Assembly (NCBI GenBank): GCA_031292615.1
Contig: JARLGT010000022.1
Location: 1 to 48,955 of the forward strand
Origin: Coriobacteriia bacterium
GTDB taxonomy: Bacteria; Actinomycetota; Coriobacteriia; Anaerosomatales; JAAXUF01
DNA: 48,955 nt
Direction: 5' to 3'
Part shown: positions 1-8,803 of the stretch, in pieces
How the letters are laid out: every line of letters starts with the position of its first letter
How positions within the stretch are numbered: position 1 is the first letter of the stretch
The notes under the pieces: model-generated
Told to the model about the DNA's origin: nothing
What the model saw: only the letters and a program-made list of their open reading frames with translations
The model's database searches: none
Program-made: the position numbers and the translations under genes

Positions 1-222
1 ACGCGGTGCACCGCGGGTACATGGTGCTCCAACACTGCGGACCCCCTCCGCACAATTGCAGCCCTAAGATTCGTCCCCTGAGGGGATGGACGGCACCGCC
101 GGCACGGTGCGGGCTAGCAGACCCACCACGCGACCTTATTCCTACGGTAACGGCGTGTCAACGGTCACAAATCGGGGCAGGATGGCGCACAATTGATACC
201 AAAGAAACCCCAGTTCAGCGCG
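1..222. other. Non-coding left edge with inverted repeats
   Basis: I see no convincing gene between the end of yacP and the window edge. The stretch holds a perfect 14-base palindrome at 2-15 (CGCGGTGCACCGCG), a short TCCCC/GGGGA hairpin near 74-86, and a GC-rich inverted repeat around 92-109 (GGCACCG/CGGTGCC-like arms). A sigma70-type promoter reading leftward lies at 133-161. In Bacillus the next genes after this cluster are sigH, rpmG, secE and nusG, so this may be the leader of a strongly expressed tRNA, rRNA or rpmG-secE-nusG unit outside the window. That identity is inference. Confidence 0.5.
133..161 (-). promoter_or_regulatory. Strong sigma70-type promoter reading out of the window
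   Basis: Read on the minus strand there is a perfect -35 box TTGACA (161-156), a 17-base spacer and a -10-like TAAGGT (138-133). Transcription would begin near 126 and run toward the left edge, away from yacP. Consensus -35 boxes are uncommon in this GC-rich sequence, so a strong promoter for stable RNA or ribosomal genes is plausible. The downstream gene is not visible. Confidence 0.5.
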
Positions 223-729
223 CTAGTCAATGCCCCGAGCCCAGCGCCACAAACGCAGTTTTGTGTCGGCGGAGATTCGGTCCTCGAGACGGCCTGAGGT
301 ACTCCCCGCCGGAGCATGCTCTGTCCACTCTCGGCTGCCGTCTCGAAGCTCGTCGGAGAACTCGGCCGACGACATCCGAGCGATGCTTCCGCCGAGCACC
401 GCCCACTGCGTCGCGGCGTCGGAGGTCACGACGGTTGTCTCGTCCCCACGCTCGCGCGCGACTCGAGCGAGCGACTCGATCACCGAGTCGGCGTCGATGC
501 CGAAGCGCGAAAAGATGACGGTTACGCCGGCGACGTGATGCGACACGCCGTCGGAGGCTCGGTTGTTGTGGCCATCGAAGACAACCGTCGCCTTCCACTC
601 CCCATGCGCGAACGCCGACACGTCGGAGACCAGCGCGGCGCGCGCGGCGTCCAGATCGTCCTCGGCGAGGTGGGAGTAGGGCGGCGTCTGCTTGATAACG
701 TTGTAGCCATCGACAATCAACGTGCGCAT
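223..729 (-). CDS. yacP: YacP-like NYN-domain ribonuclease
   Basis: A 168-residue protein of the YacP/Rae1 family (NYN/PIN-like fold). In Bacillus subtilis this family is a ribosome-associated endoribonuclease that cleaves translated mRNA. It starts with the hallmark LIVDGYNVI (Asp7, Asn10) and has a second acidic segment VVFDGHNN near residue 50 and TVVTSD near residue 110, matching the metal-binding acidic pocket. I place the start at the ATG at 729, 8 bases after the rlmB stop, because longer readings run into rlmB and lose family similarity. It is the last gene of the greA-to-yacP block and ends in TAG. No signal peptide or membrane segment is seen. Confidence 0.85.
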   Translation of the reverse strand: MRTLIVDGYNVIKQTPPYSHLAEDDLDAARAALVSDVSAFAHGEWKATVVFDGHNNRASDGVSHHVAGVTVIFSRFGIDADSVIESLARVARERGDETTVVTSDAATQWAVLGGSIARMSSAEFSDELRDGSREWTEHAPAGSTSGRLEDRISADTKLRLWRWARGID

Positions 730-737
730 GGGTCGCT

Positions 738-1478
738 TCACGCCTCGGTCGCCGCTGCTCGGCGCAGCCACTCGTAGGCGATGGCGGTGGTAGCCTGCGC
801 GACGTTCAGCGAGCCGACCTTGCCGGCCTGCGGGAGGCTCACGAGGAAGTCGCAGGTCTCTCGAGTCAGTCGGGCCAACCCCTCGCCCTCCGAGCCCATG
901 ACCAGCACGACCCGCCCTTCGAGCGGTGCGTCCCACACGCTTTGCTTCGAGTGCTCGGAGGCTCCGGCTATCCAGTAGCCCTCCTCCTTGCAGCGGACGA
1001 GCGACCGCACGATGTTGGCCTCCTGCGCAAGCGCAACGTGTGCGAGCGCTCCAGCCGACGCCTTGTAGGCAGCGGGCGTCACCGCCGCAGCGCGGCGATT
1101 CGCCACGAGCACGCCATCGGCGCCCACGACCTCGGCGGTGCGGACGATGGCGCCCAGGTTGCCGGGGTCGGTGATGTGGTCGAGCGCGATGATGAGCGAC
1201 CGCTCCTTGCCCTGCGCGCGCGCCAAGACATCGTCGAGCGAAGCGTACTTGTAGGGCGCTGCATCGGCGATCACGCCCTGGTGCGCGCCACGCTCGCTTT
1301 GCGCATCCAACTCGCGCTTGGGGACGCGGGCGACCTCGACGCCGACCTCGGCCGCAAGGTGCGCAATCTCGTCGAGCGTTCGATCCGGCTTGGTGCCCTC
1401 GGCGATCATGACGCGGCGAATGGGCATGCCCGCTCTAAGCGCCTCGAACACTGCGTTGCGCCCCTCGATAGCGGCCAT
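738..1478 (-). CDS. rlmB: 23S rRNA (guanosine-2'-O-)-methyltransferase RlmB, TrmH family
   Basis: A 246-residue SPOUT-class methyltransferase that methylates a guanosine ribose in 23S rRNA using SAM. The N-terminal substrate-binding domain opens with IEGRNAVFEALRAG. The SpoU/TrmH catalytic domain (about 95-240) has motif 1 DPGNLGAIVRTAEVVGADGV, motif 2 VLVMGSEGEGL and the trefoil-knot motif 3 SLPQAGKVGSLNVAQAT. Length fits the family. It lies between cysS and yacP, as in Bacillus (yacO), except that mrnC, the mini-RNase III gene that sits between cysS and rlmB there, is absent. RlmB is the best reading, but other TrmH-family targets cannot be excluded from sequence alone. Confidence 0.9.
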   Translation of the reverse strand: MAAIEGRNAVFEALRAGMPIRRVMIAEGTKPDRTLDEIAHLAAEVGVEVARVPKRELDAQSERGAHQGVIADAAPYKYASLDDVLARAQGKERSLIIALDHITDPGNLGAIVRTAEVVGADGVLVANRRAAAVTPAAYKASAGALAHVALAQEANIVRSLVRCKEEGYWIAGASEHSKQSVWDAPLEGRVVLVMGSEGEGLARLTRETCDFLVSLPQAGKVGSLNVAQATTAIAYEWLRRAAATEA

Positions 1479-1493
1479 GCTGTTTCGCGCCTC

Positions 1494-2978
1494 CTACGGC
1501 TTGTAGATGACGCGCGCGCCCTGCTGCGTGTCCTCGATGACGAAGCCCAGCCGGTTCAGCCCGTCTCGGACCGCGTCTGCCAGCTCCCAGTTCTTCTGAA
1601 CGCGAGCGGCTGCGCGAGTTGCAAGCATGGCGTCGACGGCTTCCTGCGCGTCGGCACCTTCGTAGCCCGCGACGTCCTTGGCCAGATCCAGCACGGCCGG
1701 CGGATAGGCTGCCTTCTCACCCTCGCCGATCTCGATGCCCAGTACACACAGTAGGTCGACGACCTTGTCCTCGGCCTGGCACAGCACGTCGCGGTCCTCT
1801 TCGCACAGGTCGACCTGGTACTTGGCGAGGAACGTGTTGGCCGCGCGCGCGAGTTCGAAGACCGAGGCCAGCGCTCGGGCGGTGTTGAAGTCGTCGTCCA
1901 TATCGGCGTCGAACTTCTCACCCGTTGCTGCGATCGACGCCTTCAGGCCGTCGAGTGCATCACCGGGGACGCCGAATCCACACGCAGCCAAGTCGCGCGC
2001 CCAACGCAGGTTGCGCACGAGGTTGGAGAGGCGCTCGTATGCGTGGATCGTCTCTTCGAGACGCGTGTCCGAGAAATCGAGCGAGCTGCGGTAGTGCGTC
2101 TGCAGCATGAGGAGCCGGATAATGTTGCGGTCGTAGTGGGCCATGACGTCCTTGAGCAGCAGGAAGTTGCCGAGGGACTTGCTCATCTTCTCGTGGTTGA
2201 TCTGTAGCATGCCGCCGTGCAGCCAGTAGCGCGAGAACTGCTTGCCGGTAGCAGCCTCGGACTGCGCAATCTCGTTCTCGTGGTGCGGGAAGATCAGGTC
2301 ACTGCCGCCACCGTGAATATCGAACGGCAGTCCGAGCTCCATCTCCGACATCGCCGAGCACTCGATGTGCCAGCCGGGGCGCCCTTCGCCCCACGGGCTC
2401 GGCCAGTGCGGCTCGCCAGGCTTGGCAGCCTTCCACAGCGCGAAGTCGAGCGGGTCGCGCTTGCGGTCGTCGGCGTCGATGCGAGCGACGGTGTGAATCT
2501 CGTCGATATCTCGGCCAGACAGCTTGCCGTACTCGGGAAAGCTGCGGACCGAGAAGTAGACGTCGCCACCCACCGCGTACGCGTGCTCGGAAGCTATGAG
2601 CCGCTCGATCAGGTCGATCATCGCCGGAATCGTCTCGGTAGCCAGCGGGCGGATCGTCGGGTCCTCAACGCCGAGCGCGCGCATCTCGCTGATGAACGCC
2701 TCGGTGTACTTCGTCGCAACTTCGGCGGCCGGGATGCCCTCTTCGTTGGCCCGATTGATGATCTTGTCGTCCACGTCGGTGACGTTCTGGATGAACGTGA
2801 CGTCAAACCCGCGGTGCTTCAGGTAGCGGCGAATCACATCGAAGGACAAGAACGTCCGAGCGTTGCCGATGTGGATGTAGTTGTAGACGGTTGGGCCGCA
2901 GACATACATCGCGACTTTGCCGGGCTCACGAGGTACGAACTCTTCCTTCGTGCGGCTCAACGTGTTGTAGACGCGCAT
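1494..2978 (-). CDS. cysS: Cysteinyl-tRNA synthetase
   Basis: A 494-residue class I aminoacyl-tRNA synthetase that charges tRNA-Cys in the cytoplasm. Visible signatures are the zinc-site start MYVCGPTVYNYIHIGNART (HIGH motif as HIGN), the substrate-pocket segment HIECSAMSEMELG, GGGSDLIFPHHENEIAQSEA, and MSKSLGN (KMSKS loop). A longer in-frame reading upstream to 3650 only shadows cysE, so the ATG at 2978 is used; AAGGAA precedes it. It sits 23 bases after the cysE stop, so cysteine synthesis and charging are probably co-transcribed. The C-terminal part carries the usual helical anticodon region. Confidence 0.97.
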   Translation of the reverse strand: MRVYNTLSRTKEEFVPREPGKVAMYVCGPTVYNYIHIGNARTFLSFDVIRRYLKHRGFDVTFIQNVTDVDDKIINRANEEGIPAAEVATKYTEAFISEMRALGVEDPTIRPLATETIPAMIDLIERLIASEHAYAVGGDVYFSVRSFPEYGKLSGRDIDEIHTVARIDADDRKRDPLDFALWKAAKPGEPHWPSPWGEGRPGWHIECSAMSEMELGLPFDIHGGGSDLIFPHHENEIAQSEAATGKQFSRYWLHGGMLQINHEKMSKSLGNFLLLKDVMAHYDRNIIRLLMLQTHYRSSLDFSDTRLEETIHAYERLSNLVRNLRWARDLAACGFGVPGDALDGLKASIAATGEKFDADMDDDFNTARALASVFELARAANTFLAKYQVDLCEEDRDVLCQAEDKVVDLLCVLGIEIGEGEKAAYPPAVLDLAKDVAGYEGADAQEAVDAMLATRAAARVQKNWELADAVRDGLNRLGFVIEDTQQGARVIYKP

Positions 2979-3001
2979 CGGTTCCCTTTCCTTGCGAGGT
3001 A

Positions 3002-3754
3002 TCAACGCTGTTTGTGACTCTCGGTCGACACGTCCCACGCCTGGCCGCCCTCGAACTCCACGGTAATGGAGCCGTCGTCGGCCTCGATGATGACCTCGTC
3101 GCCCTTGTCCTCCGGCGGCAGCGGGCCACTCGGACAGCGCTCTTCGATCCGGTCGATGCGCCGCTGAAGCGCACGGAACATCTCGACGACGGGGTCGGGC
3201 AAGTCCTCGTGGTGCAGGTCGATCGTGTCGACTCGGCTTCCGCCCCGGCGCACAACGCGGCCGGGGATGCCGACCACCGTGCACTGCGGCGGGACGCTCT
3301 CGATCACCACCGCGCCGCCGCCGATTCTGCTGCCGTGACCGATCGTGATGTTGCCGAGCACCGTCGCGCCCACGCCAACAATGACGCAGTTCTCCAGCGT
3401 TGGATGGCGCTTCCCGTGCTCCTTGCCTGTGCCGCCGAGAGTTACGCCCTGATAGAGCGTGACGTCGTCGCCGATAACCGTGGTCTCGCCAACGACCACG
3501 CCCATACCGTGGTCGATGAAGAAGCGCCGACCAATCGTGACACCAGGATGGATCTCGATACCGGTAAGGAAGCGGACGACCTGAGAGCCCCAACGGGCAA
3601 GCCCGTGTCGGCCATGATTCCACAGCCAGTGGTTGAACCGGTGGGCCCACAAGGCGTGAATGCCGGGATAGTTGAGCAGAACGCTCGCCGCAGATGTTGC
3701 CGCCGGGTCGCGATCTTTGACGCTCTTGATGTCTTCGCGCAGTCGGTCGAACAT
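3002..3754 (-). CDS. cysE: Serine O-acetyltransferase
   Basis: A 250-residue protein that makes O-acetylserine from serine and acetyl-CoA, the first step of cysteine synthesis. It has an N-terminal helical part, then left-handed beta-helix hexapeptide repeats (about residues 65-180) including [35 protein letters not shown] and [13 protein letters not shown]. The catalytic-region histidines are in FIDHG and EHGKRHPT. About 70 residues follow the beta-helix (helical, then a beta-rich end); this is longer than the short tails of Bacillus-type CysE and is not recognised. It lies between ispF and cysS, as in Bacillus apart from a missing gltX. Confidence 0.95.
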   Translation of the reverse strand: MFDRLREDIKSVKDRDPAATSAASVLLNYPGIHALWAHRFNHWLWNHGRHGLARWGSQVVRFLTGIEIHPGVTIGRRFFIDHGMGVVVGETTVIGDDVTLYQGVTLGGTGKEHGKRHPTLENCVIVGVGATVLGNITIGHGSRIGGGAVVIESVPPQCTVVGIPGRVVRRGGSRVDTIDLHHEDLPDPVVEMFRALQRRIDRIEERCPSGPLPPEDKGDEVIIEADDGSITVEFEGGQAWDVSTESHKQR

Positions 3755-3823
3755 CGCCCCGCCTGTTGAGTGTGGCCAGCTTGCGCAGCGGTCAGGAAAG
3801 CCTGTCCGACCAGTCTAGCAGTG

Positions 3824-4321
3824 CTAACCGAGCTCGTGGGCAGGCCAGACGCGCTGGATCAGTACGACGGCTTGCGCGCCGACACCTTCTTCGCGCCCTT
3901 CAAAGCCGAGGCCCTCAGTCGTCGTGGCCTTCAGCCCGACGCATTCGGTGGCGACTCCCAGAGCTCGCGCAAGGTTCGCGCGCATGGCATCGCGGTACTC
4001 TGAGACCTTCGGGCGCTCGAGAATGAGCACGCAATCCGCGTCCACGACGCACCAGCCCTGGTCCGTCGCGAGCTGTCCGACGCGCTCCAGCAGCTCGATG
4101 GAGTTCGCCCCAGTGTAGGCGGGGTCGGTGTCGGGGAACAGCTTGCCGATATCGCCGGCGCGCAAAGCCCCCAACACCGCGTCGGCCAGCGCATGCGCCA
4201 GCACATCGGCGTCCGAGTGGCCGAGCAACCCGCGCTCGTGCTCGATCTCCACGCCGCCCAAGATCAGCTTGCGACCCTCGGCAAACGCGTGCACGTCATA
4301 GCCGAGCCCGATGCGCATCAT
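3824..4321 (-). CDS. ispF: 2-C-methyl-D-erythritol 2,4-cyclodiphosphate synthase
   Basis: A 165-residue enzyme of the MEP isoprenoid pathway that cyclises the CDP-ME 2-phosphate intermediate with loss of CMP. Metal ligands are visible in GLGYDVHAF (Asp9, His11) and LLGHSDADVLAHALADA (His near 42). The family segment DIGKLFPDTDP and the C-terminal LKATTTEGLGFEGREEGVGAQAVVL complete the fold. Length is typical. It starts two bases after the ispD stop, so the two MEP genes are translationally close. The ATG at 4318 is an alternative start. Confidence 0.96.
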   Translation of the reverse strand: MMRIGLGYDVHAFAEGRKLILGGVEIEHERGLLGHSDADVLAHALADAVLGALRAGDIGKLFPDTDPAYTGANSIELLERVGQLATDQGWCVVDADCVLILERPKVSEYRDAMRANLARALGVATECVGLKATTTEGLGFEGREEGVGAQAVVLIQRVWPAHELG

Positions 4322-4323
4322 GC

Positions 4324-5037
4324 CTAGCTCCCGCTCTGTCGGAATCGCAACGCTGCCTCCACGAGGACGAGGTCCTCGGCGACCGTCACCTTGATGTTAT
4401 CGCGTGGACCCTCGAACACCAGCACCCGCCCGCCGTTGCGTTCGACGAGCGACGAGTCGTCCGTGCCGAGAAACCCGTCGGCCTTGGCGGCGGAGTATGC
4501 AGCGCGCAGCGGCTCGGCGCGGAAGATCTGCGGAGTCTGCACCGCCCAGAAACGGGCGCGCTCGGGGGTAGCCGCGATCTCGTTGCCGGCCACCACCTTC
4601 AATGTGTCGACGGCAGGATAGCCGACCACTACGCCGTCCGCCGTCGAGTCTGCGCTAAGTGCGGCGAGCACATCGGCGATGAGTTCGGATGTCACCAGCG
4701 GGCGGGCGCCATCGTGTACGAGCACGGTCCGCACGCTCTCCGGCACCTGCTCAAGCCCACTTGCGACAGACGCTTGGCGCGTGTCACCGCCAGGTGCGAA
4801 GGCCACCGGCGTTGCGAGTGCGAGCGGATCGACAGCGACCAGTCGGTACTCGGCGATCCGGTCGGGGTGGCAGACCACAACGATCAGGCCGACCTCGGGA
4901 GCAGCTTCGAATGCGGCCAGCGTCCAAGAGAGCACCGGCCTGCCCAGCGCCTCGGCTAGCTGCTTGCCTCCGGCGCGACCGAGCCGCTCTCCAGTGCCAC
5001 CCGCGACGATAATGGCTGCGGTGCGAGGCTCGCTCAT
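4324..5037 (-). CDS. ispD: 2-C-methyl-D-erythritol 4-phosphate cytidylyltransferase
   Basis: A 237-residue enzyme that transfers CMP from CTP to MEP, the third step of the MEP pathway. The N-terminal nucleotidyl-transferase loop is AIIVAGGTGERLGRAGGKQ; other family segments are VLVHDGARPLV, FWAVQTPQIF and TDDSSLVERNGGRV. The start codon overlaps the stop of the upstream PIN/TRAM gene by four bases (ATGA), and ispF follows after two bases, indicating one transcript. Confidence 0.96.
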   Translation of the reverse strand: MSEPRTAAIIVAGGTGERLGRAGGKQLAEALGRPVLSWTLAAFEAAPEVGLIVVVCHPDRIAEYRLVAVDPLALATPVAFAPGGDTRQASVASGLEQVPESVRTVLVHDGARPLVTSELIADVLAALSADSTADGVVVGYPAVDTLKVVAGNEIAATPERARFWAVQTPQIFRAEPLRAAYSAAKADGFLGTDDSSLVERNGGRVLVFEGPRDNIKVTVAEDLVLVEAALRFRQSGS

Positions 5038-6101
5038 GCGCTGGCCTCGTCCGCGTCATCCTGGTTGGCTCGGGCGAAGATCATGCGCCCCGCCGATGTC
5101 TGTAGCACGCTGCTTACCTCCACGTCGATCTCGTGGTTGACGTGGCTCCGCCCGCCCTGCACGACGACCATCGTGCCATCGTCGAGGTAGCCCACGCCCT
5201 GCTCGGCTTCCTTGCCTGGCTTCGCGATCTTGAGCCGGATGAGTTCGCCGGGCAGGTAGTTCGGACGCAGGGATGTGGCGGCGTCGTTGAGGTTCAGGAC
5301 CTCGATGCCGCGAACCCGTGCGACCTTGGCGAGGTTGTAGTCGACGGTGACCAGCGCGCTCTTGACGTCGGTAGAGAGTCGAAGCAGCTTGTCGTCGACC
5401 GCCGCCGTGTCGTGGTAGTCGGTTTCGAACACCTGGACGCGCTCGTTCTCGGGCAGCGCGGCGAGCAAGTCGAGGCCTCGCCGCCCGCGAGCACGACGCG
5501 TGTCGTCGGCCGAGTCGGCCAGCGTCTGCAGTTCGCCGAGCACGAAGCGCGGCACTCGGAGCGTACCCGGAAGAAAGCCGAGGCGATGCAGCTCGACGAA
5601 ACGGCCGTCGATGATGGCGCTAGTGTCGAGCACCACCGTGCGTTCATCGGCGGTCATCAGCTCTACCGGTGCGAGGCGAGGGAACATCGCGGCGAAGTCT
5701 CGACGCTTCCACAGGGCGACGTTCACGAAGACGTAAACGCTCACGAGCATGAGCACGCCGGTCACAGCGACCGACAGCCACTCGGGTGTGAGGAGACGCA
5801 AAGGCTGAGACGCAAGAAGCGCGACAAGGAGGCCGATGATAAGTCCGGCGGTTCCCAGCAAGAGGTCTGCGGGGGCGATCTCCCGCACCCTGTGCTCGGC
5901 TTCTCGCCACAAGACGGTTAGCTCTCGGCCGACGATCCCGCCGAAGACGTACCCGATTGCTGCCCCAAGGATGATGAATAGGAAGATGACGTAGTACTGG
6001 GGAACACCGAGTTCTGTCTGCCATGGAACTAGTCTCGTGACTGCATACCCGCCCAGGAGACCCCCCGTTACGAACAAGAAACGGGTCATTGCCTGGATCA
6101 T
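5034..6101 (-). CDS. Membrane-anchored PIN/TRAM-domain protein (YacL family)
   Basis: A 355-residue integral membrane protein. Four hydrophobic segments fill the first 145 residues (around FLFVTGGLLGGYAVT, YYVIFLFIILGAAIG, LLLGTAGLIIGLLVALLA and VSVYVFVNVALW). A PIN-like nuclease domain follows with TVVLDTSAIIDGRFVE, FVLGELQTLAD and a DDTRRARGRRGLDLL acidic/basic segment. It ends in a TRAM-type RNA-binding domain near 275-345. This is the architecture of Bacillus YacL, which also sits between disA and ispD. The function is not settled; PIN plus TRAM suggests RNA cleavage or binding at the membrane. It overlaps ispD by four bases. Confidence 0.9.
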   Translation of the reverse strand: MIQAMTRFLFVTGGLLGGYAVTRLVPWQTELGVPQYYVIFLFIILGAAIGYVFGGIVGRELTVLWREAEHRVREIAPADLLLGTAGLIIGLLVALLASQPLRLLTPEWLSVAVTGVLMLVSVYVFVNVALWKRRDFAAMFPRLAPVELMTADERTVVLDTSAIIDGRFVELHRLGFLPGTLRVPRFVLGELQTLADSADDTRRARGRRGLDLLAALPENERVQVFETDYHDTAAVDDKLLRLSTDVKSALVTVDYNLAKVARVRGIEVLNLNDAATSLRPNYLPGELIRLKIAKPGKEAEQGVGYLDDGTMVVVQGGRSHVNHEIDVEVSSVLQTSAGRMIFARANQDDADEASA

Positions 6102-6272
6102 GGGTCTGGCGTTCGCGGCTTGGTAGGCCGCGCGCCCTCACCTCCCTGTCGGTTGGCGTGGTGGCCCCTTGGTCAGGAGCCTCGTATGAAATGGATGCTA
6201 ACACAGGGGTTATCGGCATCCAGACGGGCGCACTACAGACGCTGGACGTGCGCGAAATGTGGAGATTCGCCG

Positions 6273-7454
6273 CTAGGCCGCAGTGTGTGCGCGAATCCGA
6301 GCCAGTCCGTTGACGATTGCTTTGGCCCGCCGAGTCCCCACGCCATCGACCTCGTCGAGATCGGCGACGCTGGCGCGCACGAGCGCCGGGAGCGACGTGA
6401 AGCGCTCGATGATGCGGCTGACCACCGTGGCGGGTAGCGCCGGAATCTGCGCCAGCACGCGATAGCCCCGCGAGCGGACGTGCTGCTCGGCGCGGTCCGA
6501 AGCAGTCAGGCCGAGCTCGTGAGCCACAGCGTCGGCCTCGAGCAAGCGCTCGAGCGGGAGGTCGCGCAGGCGCAGCATGATGGCGGTGGCGTGTCGGAGC
6601 GTCGGCTCCGACGCGTAATCGCGGATGAGGAGCTGGTAGGCGTCGTCGATGTTGGCCGAGAGTTCGTCGGCCTGCATTTGGACGAGGCGGCCCTCGGTGC
6701 CGAGCGCCCCGATGTAGCGGCTGACCTCGCGGTTGACGCGCTGCGCCATCTCGAAGCGACCGATCGCCTCGGCGACGTCGCCGAGCGTGACGGTATCGTC
6801 GAACTCCAGGTGGGTAAGGCGGTCGAGCACCTCATCGAGACGGGTGCGGTAGTTCTGCAGGGTGGAGAGCGCCTGGTTGGCCTTCGCCAGCAGAACCTCG
6901 GTGTTCTCGAGGGTCACGCGGCGTCCGCGCAGGTAGAGGCTGACTACTTCTCGGCGCTGCGAAACAGAGATGACCAGCGCGTTGGTCTGGCGGCTCACGC
7001 GCTCGGCAGTGCGGTGGCGCATGCCAGTCTCGGAGGTAGGCAGCGTCGCGTCGGGGACCAGATGCACGTTGGCGCGCAGAATGCGCTCGGCGTTGTGGTC
7101 GAGAATGATCGCGCCGTCCATCTTCGCGAGCTCGAAGAGACGCTGCGGAGTAAACGGCGTGTCGATAGCAAAGCCACCGTTGCAGACATCGTTGACGGCG
7201 GCCTCGTCGCCGATGACGACCAGCGCGCCGGTTCCGGCGGCAAGAATCATGTCCAGACCTTCACGGAGGCGAGTGCCTGGAGCGACCTTCCGAAGCTCTT
7301 CGCGAAGCATCTCTCTCGTTCGCTGGTCGATCACCGGGAGTCCCGTCTGATTGAGGGTGTCGGATAGATTCTGCCACGACCGAGCTGCCGGAGTAACAGG
7401 ATTCTGCTGGTCGGCGCCTACGGCGACCGCGGTTGCATCGGCCGGCGTGCTCAT
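6273..7454 (-). CDS. disA: DNA integrity scanning diadenylate cyclase DisA
   Basis: A 393-residue enzyme that condenses two ATP to cyclic di-AMP and responds to branched DNA. The N-terminal DAC domain (about 25-160) shows the catalytic pair MDGAIILD (DGA) and SETGMRHRTAERVS (RHR), with SVSQRREVVSLYL after it. A helical linker leads to a C-terminal helix-hairpin-helix DNA-binding domain, DLDEVDGVGTRRAKAIVNGL. The ATG at 7454 overlaps the radA stop by four bases, so radA and disA are translationally coupled as in Firmicutes. c-di-AMP commonly governs osmolyte and wall balance; several wall enzymes lie later in the window, but I saw no ydaO-type riboswitch. Confidence 0.97.
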   Translation of the reverse strand: MSTPADATAVAVGADQQNPVTPAARSWQNLSDTLNQTGLPVIDQRTREMLREELRKVAPGTRLREGLDMILAAGTGALVVIGDEAAVNDVCNGGFAIDTPFTPQRLFELAKMDGAIILDHNAERILRANVHLVPDATLPTSETGMRHRTAERVSRQTNALVISVSQRREVVSLYLRGRRVTLENTEVLLAKANQALSTLQNYRTRLDEVLDRLTHLEFDDTVTLGDVAEAIGRFEMAQRVNREVSRYIGALGTEGRLVQMQADELSANIDDAYQLLIRDYASEPTLRHATAIMLRLRDLPLERLLEADAVAHELGLTASDRAEQHVRSRGYRVLAQIPALPATVVSRIIERFTSLPALVRASVADLDEVDGVGTRRAKAIVNGLARIRAHTAA

Positions 7455-8800
7455 GAGAGCACCTTCAGCGCATCCGAGATCGTCGCCACATCCTGCAGTG
7501 CGGAGCCAGCTGCGGCCTTCATCGACGCCGGTGCCGCACCATAGACCCGCTTCATGCCCAGGCGGGTCGCTTCCTTCAGACGTGCCGAGGCTTGGGCGAC
7601 GGGCCGCACCTGACCGGTGAGCCCCAACTCTCCGAACGCGGCGACATCGAGTGGCACCGGCCTGTCCTTGAGTGCCGAGGCCAACGCGAGCGCGAGCGGC
7701 AGGTCGACCGCAGGCTCGACGATACGCAGCCCGCCGACCACCGAGACATACACGTCCTGGCCGGCAAAGGAGAGTCCCGCTCGGCGCTCGAGAACCGCGA
7801 TGACCTGCAGCAGGCGACCGGTGTCGATGCCGTTTGCAAGACGCCGCGGGGCCGGAAGGTAGCTCGGCGTGACGAGCGCCTGTACCTCGACGAGCAGCGG
7901 ACGCGTGCCCTCCATCGCGGCCATGACCGCCGAGCCCGGCACCGCCTCGTGCCGCTCGGCCAGCAGCGCGGCCGAGGGCGACCCCACGCCGAGAAGCCCG
8001 GCCTCCGCCATCTCGAAGATGCCAATCTCGCTTGCCGAGCCGAACCGGTTCTTCACCGCGCGAACGATGCGGAAAGCGTGGTCGCGGTCGCCTTCGAAGT
8101 ACAGGACCGCATCGACCATGTGCTCGAGTACGCGGGGGCCGGCAATCGCGCCGTCCTTGGTGACGTGACCGACGATGAGCGTGATGACGCCGAGGTCCTT
8201 CGCGGCGCGCATCAGCCGAGCCGTGCATGCGCGCACCTGCCCGACGCTGCCCGGCGCCCCCGCCAGCTCGGAGTCGAAAGCAGTCTGTATCGAGTCGACT
8301 ACGAGAACTGCCGGCTTTCGTTGACGCACCGCTGCTTCAACGACAGCGACGTCCAGCTCGGGCAGAAGCGATACGCGTTCCGAGGAGACGCCCAACCTTC
8401 GCGCGCGAAGCCCTACCTGCTGCGGCGACTCCTCTCCGCAGACGTAGAGCACATCGGCGCCCGAGCGCCCCAAGGCGTCGGCCGCCTGAAGCAGGAGCGT
8501 CGACTTGCCGATGCCCGGCTCGCCACCCAGCAACACCAGCGACCCGCCAACCAGCCCGCCGACCAGCACACGGTCGAGCTCTGCTATGCCGGTCGAGGTG
8601 CGAGTCGCCTCGACAGCACCCGCCGCGTCCAGGCCGACCGGCTGGACAGATACACGTGCAGCCTGCCGGTTTGACCCGACAGGCTGCACGATCTCCTCAA
8701 CGAAACTACCGAACTCACCGCAGTCGTTGCAGCGGCCCATCCAACGCGGGGCTGAGGCCCCGCAGTTCTGACACCGCCATGAGCTGCGGGCTTTGGCCAT
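7451..8800 (-). CDS. radA: DNA repair protein RadA (Sms)
   Basis: A 449-residue RecA-like ATPase for recombination and branch migration. It opens with the C4 zinc finger WRCQNCGASAPRWMGRCNDCG. The ATPase core has Walker A GGEPGIGKSTLLLQAA and the RadA-specific KNRFG motif (VRAVKNRFGSASEIGIFEM). The C-terminal half is the Lon-protease-like domain with DVYVSVVGGLRI, LPLALALASALKDRP and FGELGLTGQVRPV. It is tightly packed between clpC (3 bases) and disA (4-base overlap). Confidence 0.97.
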   Translation of the reverse strand: MAKARSSWRCQNCGASAPRWMGRCNDCGEFGSFVEEIVQPVGSNRQAARVSVQPVGLDAAGAVEATRTSTGIAELDRVLVGGLVGGSLVLLGGEPGIGKSTLLLQAADALGRSGADVLYVCGEESPQQVGLRARRLGVSSERVSLLPELDVAVVEAAVRQRKPAVLVVDSIQTAFDSELAGAPGSVGQVRACTARLMRAAKDLGVITLIVGHVTKDGAIAGPRVLEHMVDAVLYFEGDRDHAFRIVRAVKNRFGSASEIGIFEMAEAGLLGVGSPSAALLAERHEAVPGSAVMAAMEGTRPLLVEVQALVTPSYLPAPRRLANGIDTGRLLQVIAVLERRAGLSFAGQDVYVSVVGGLRIVEPAVDLPLALALASALKDRPVPLDVAAFGELGLTGQVRPVAQASARLKEATRLGMKRVYGAAPASMKAAAGSALQDVATISDALKVLS

Positions 8801-8803
8801 ACG

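Noticed and set aside
3755-3823. T-box leader before cysE-cysS
   Set aside because: The gap is only 69 bases and contains no T-box sequence.
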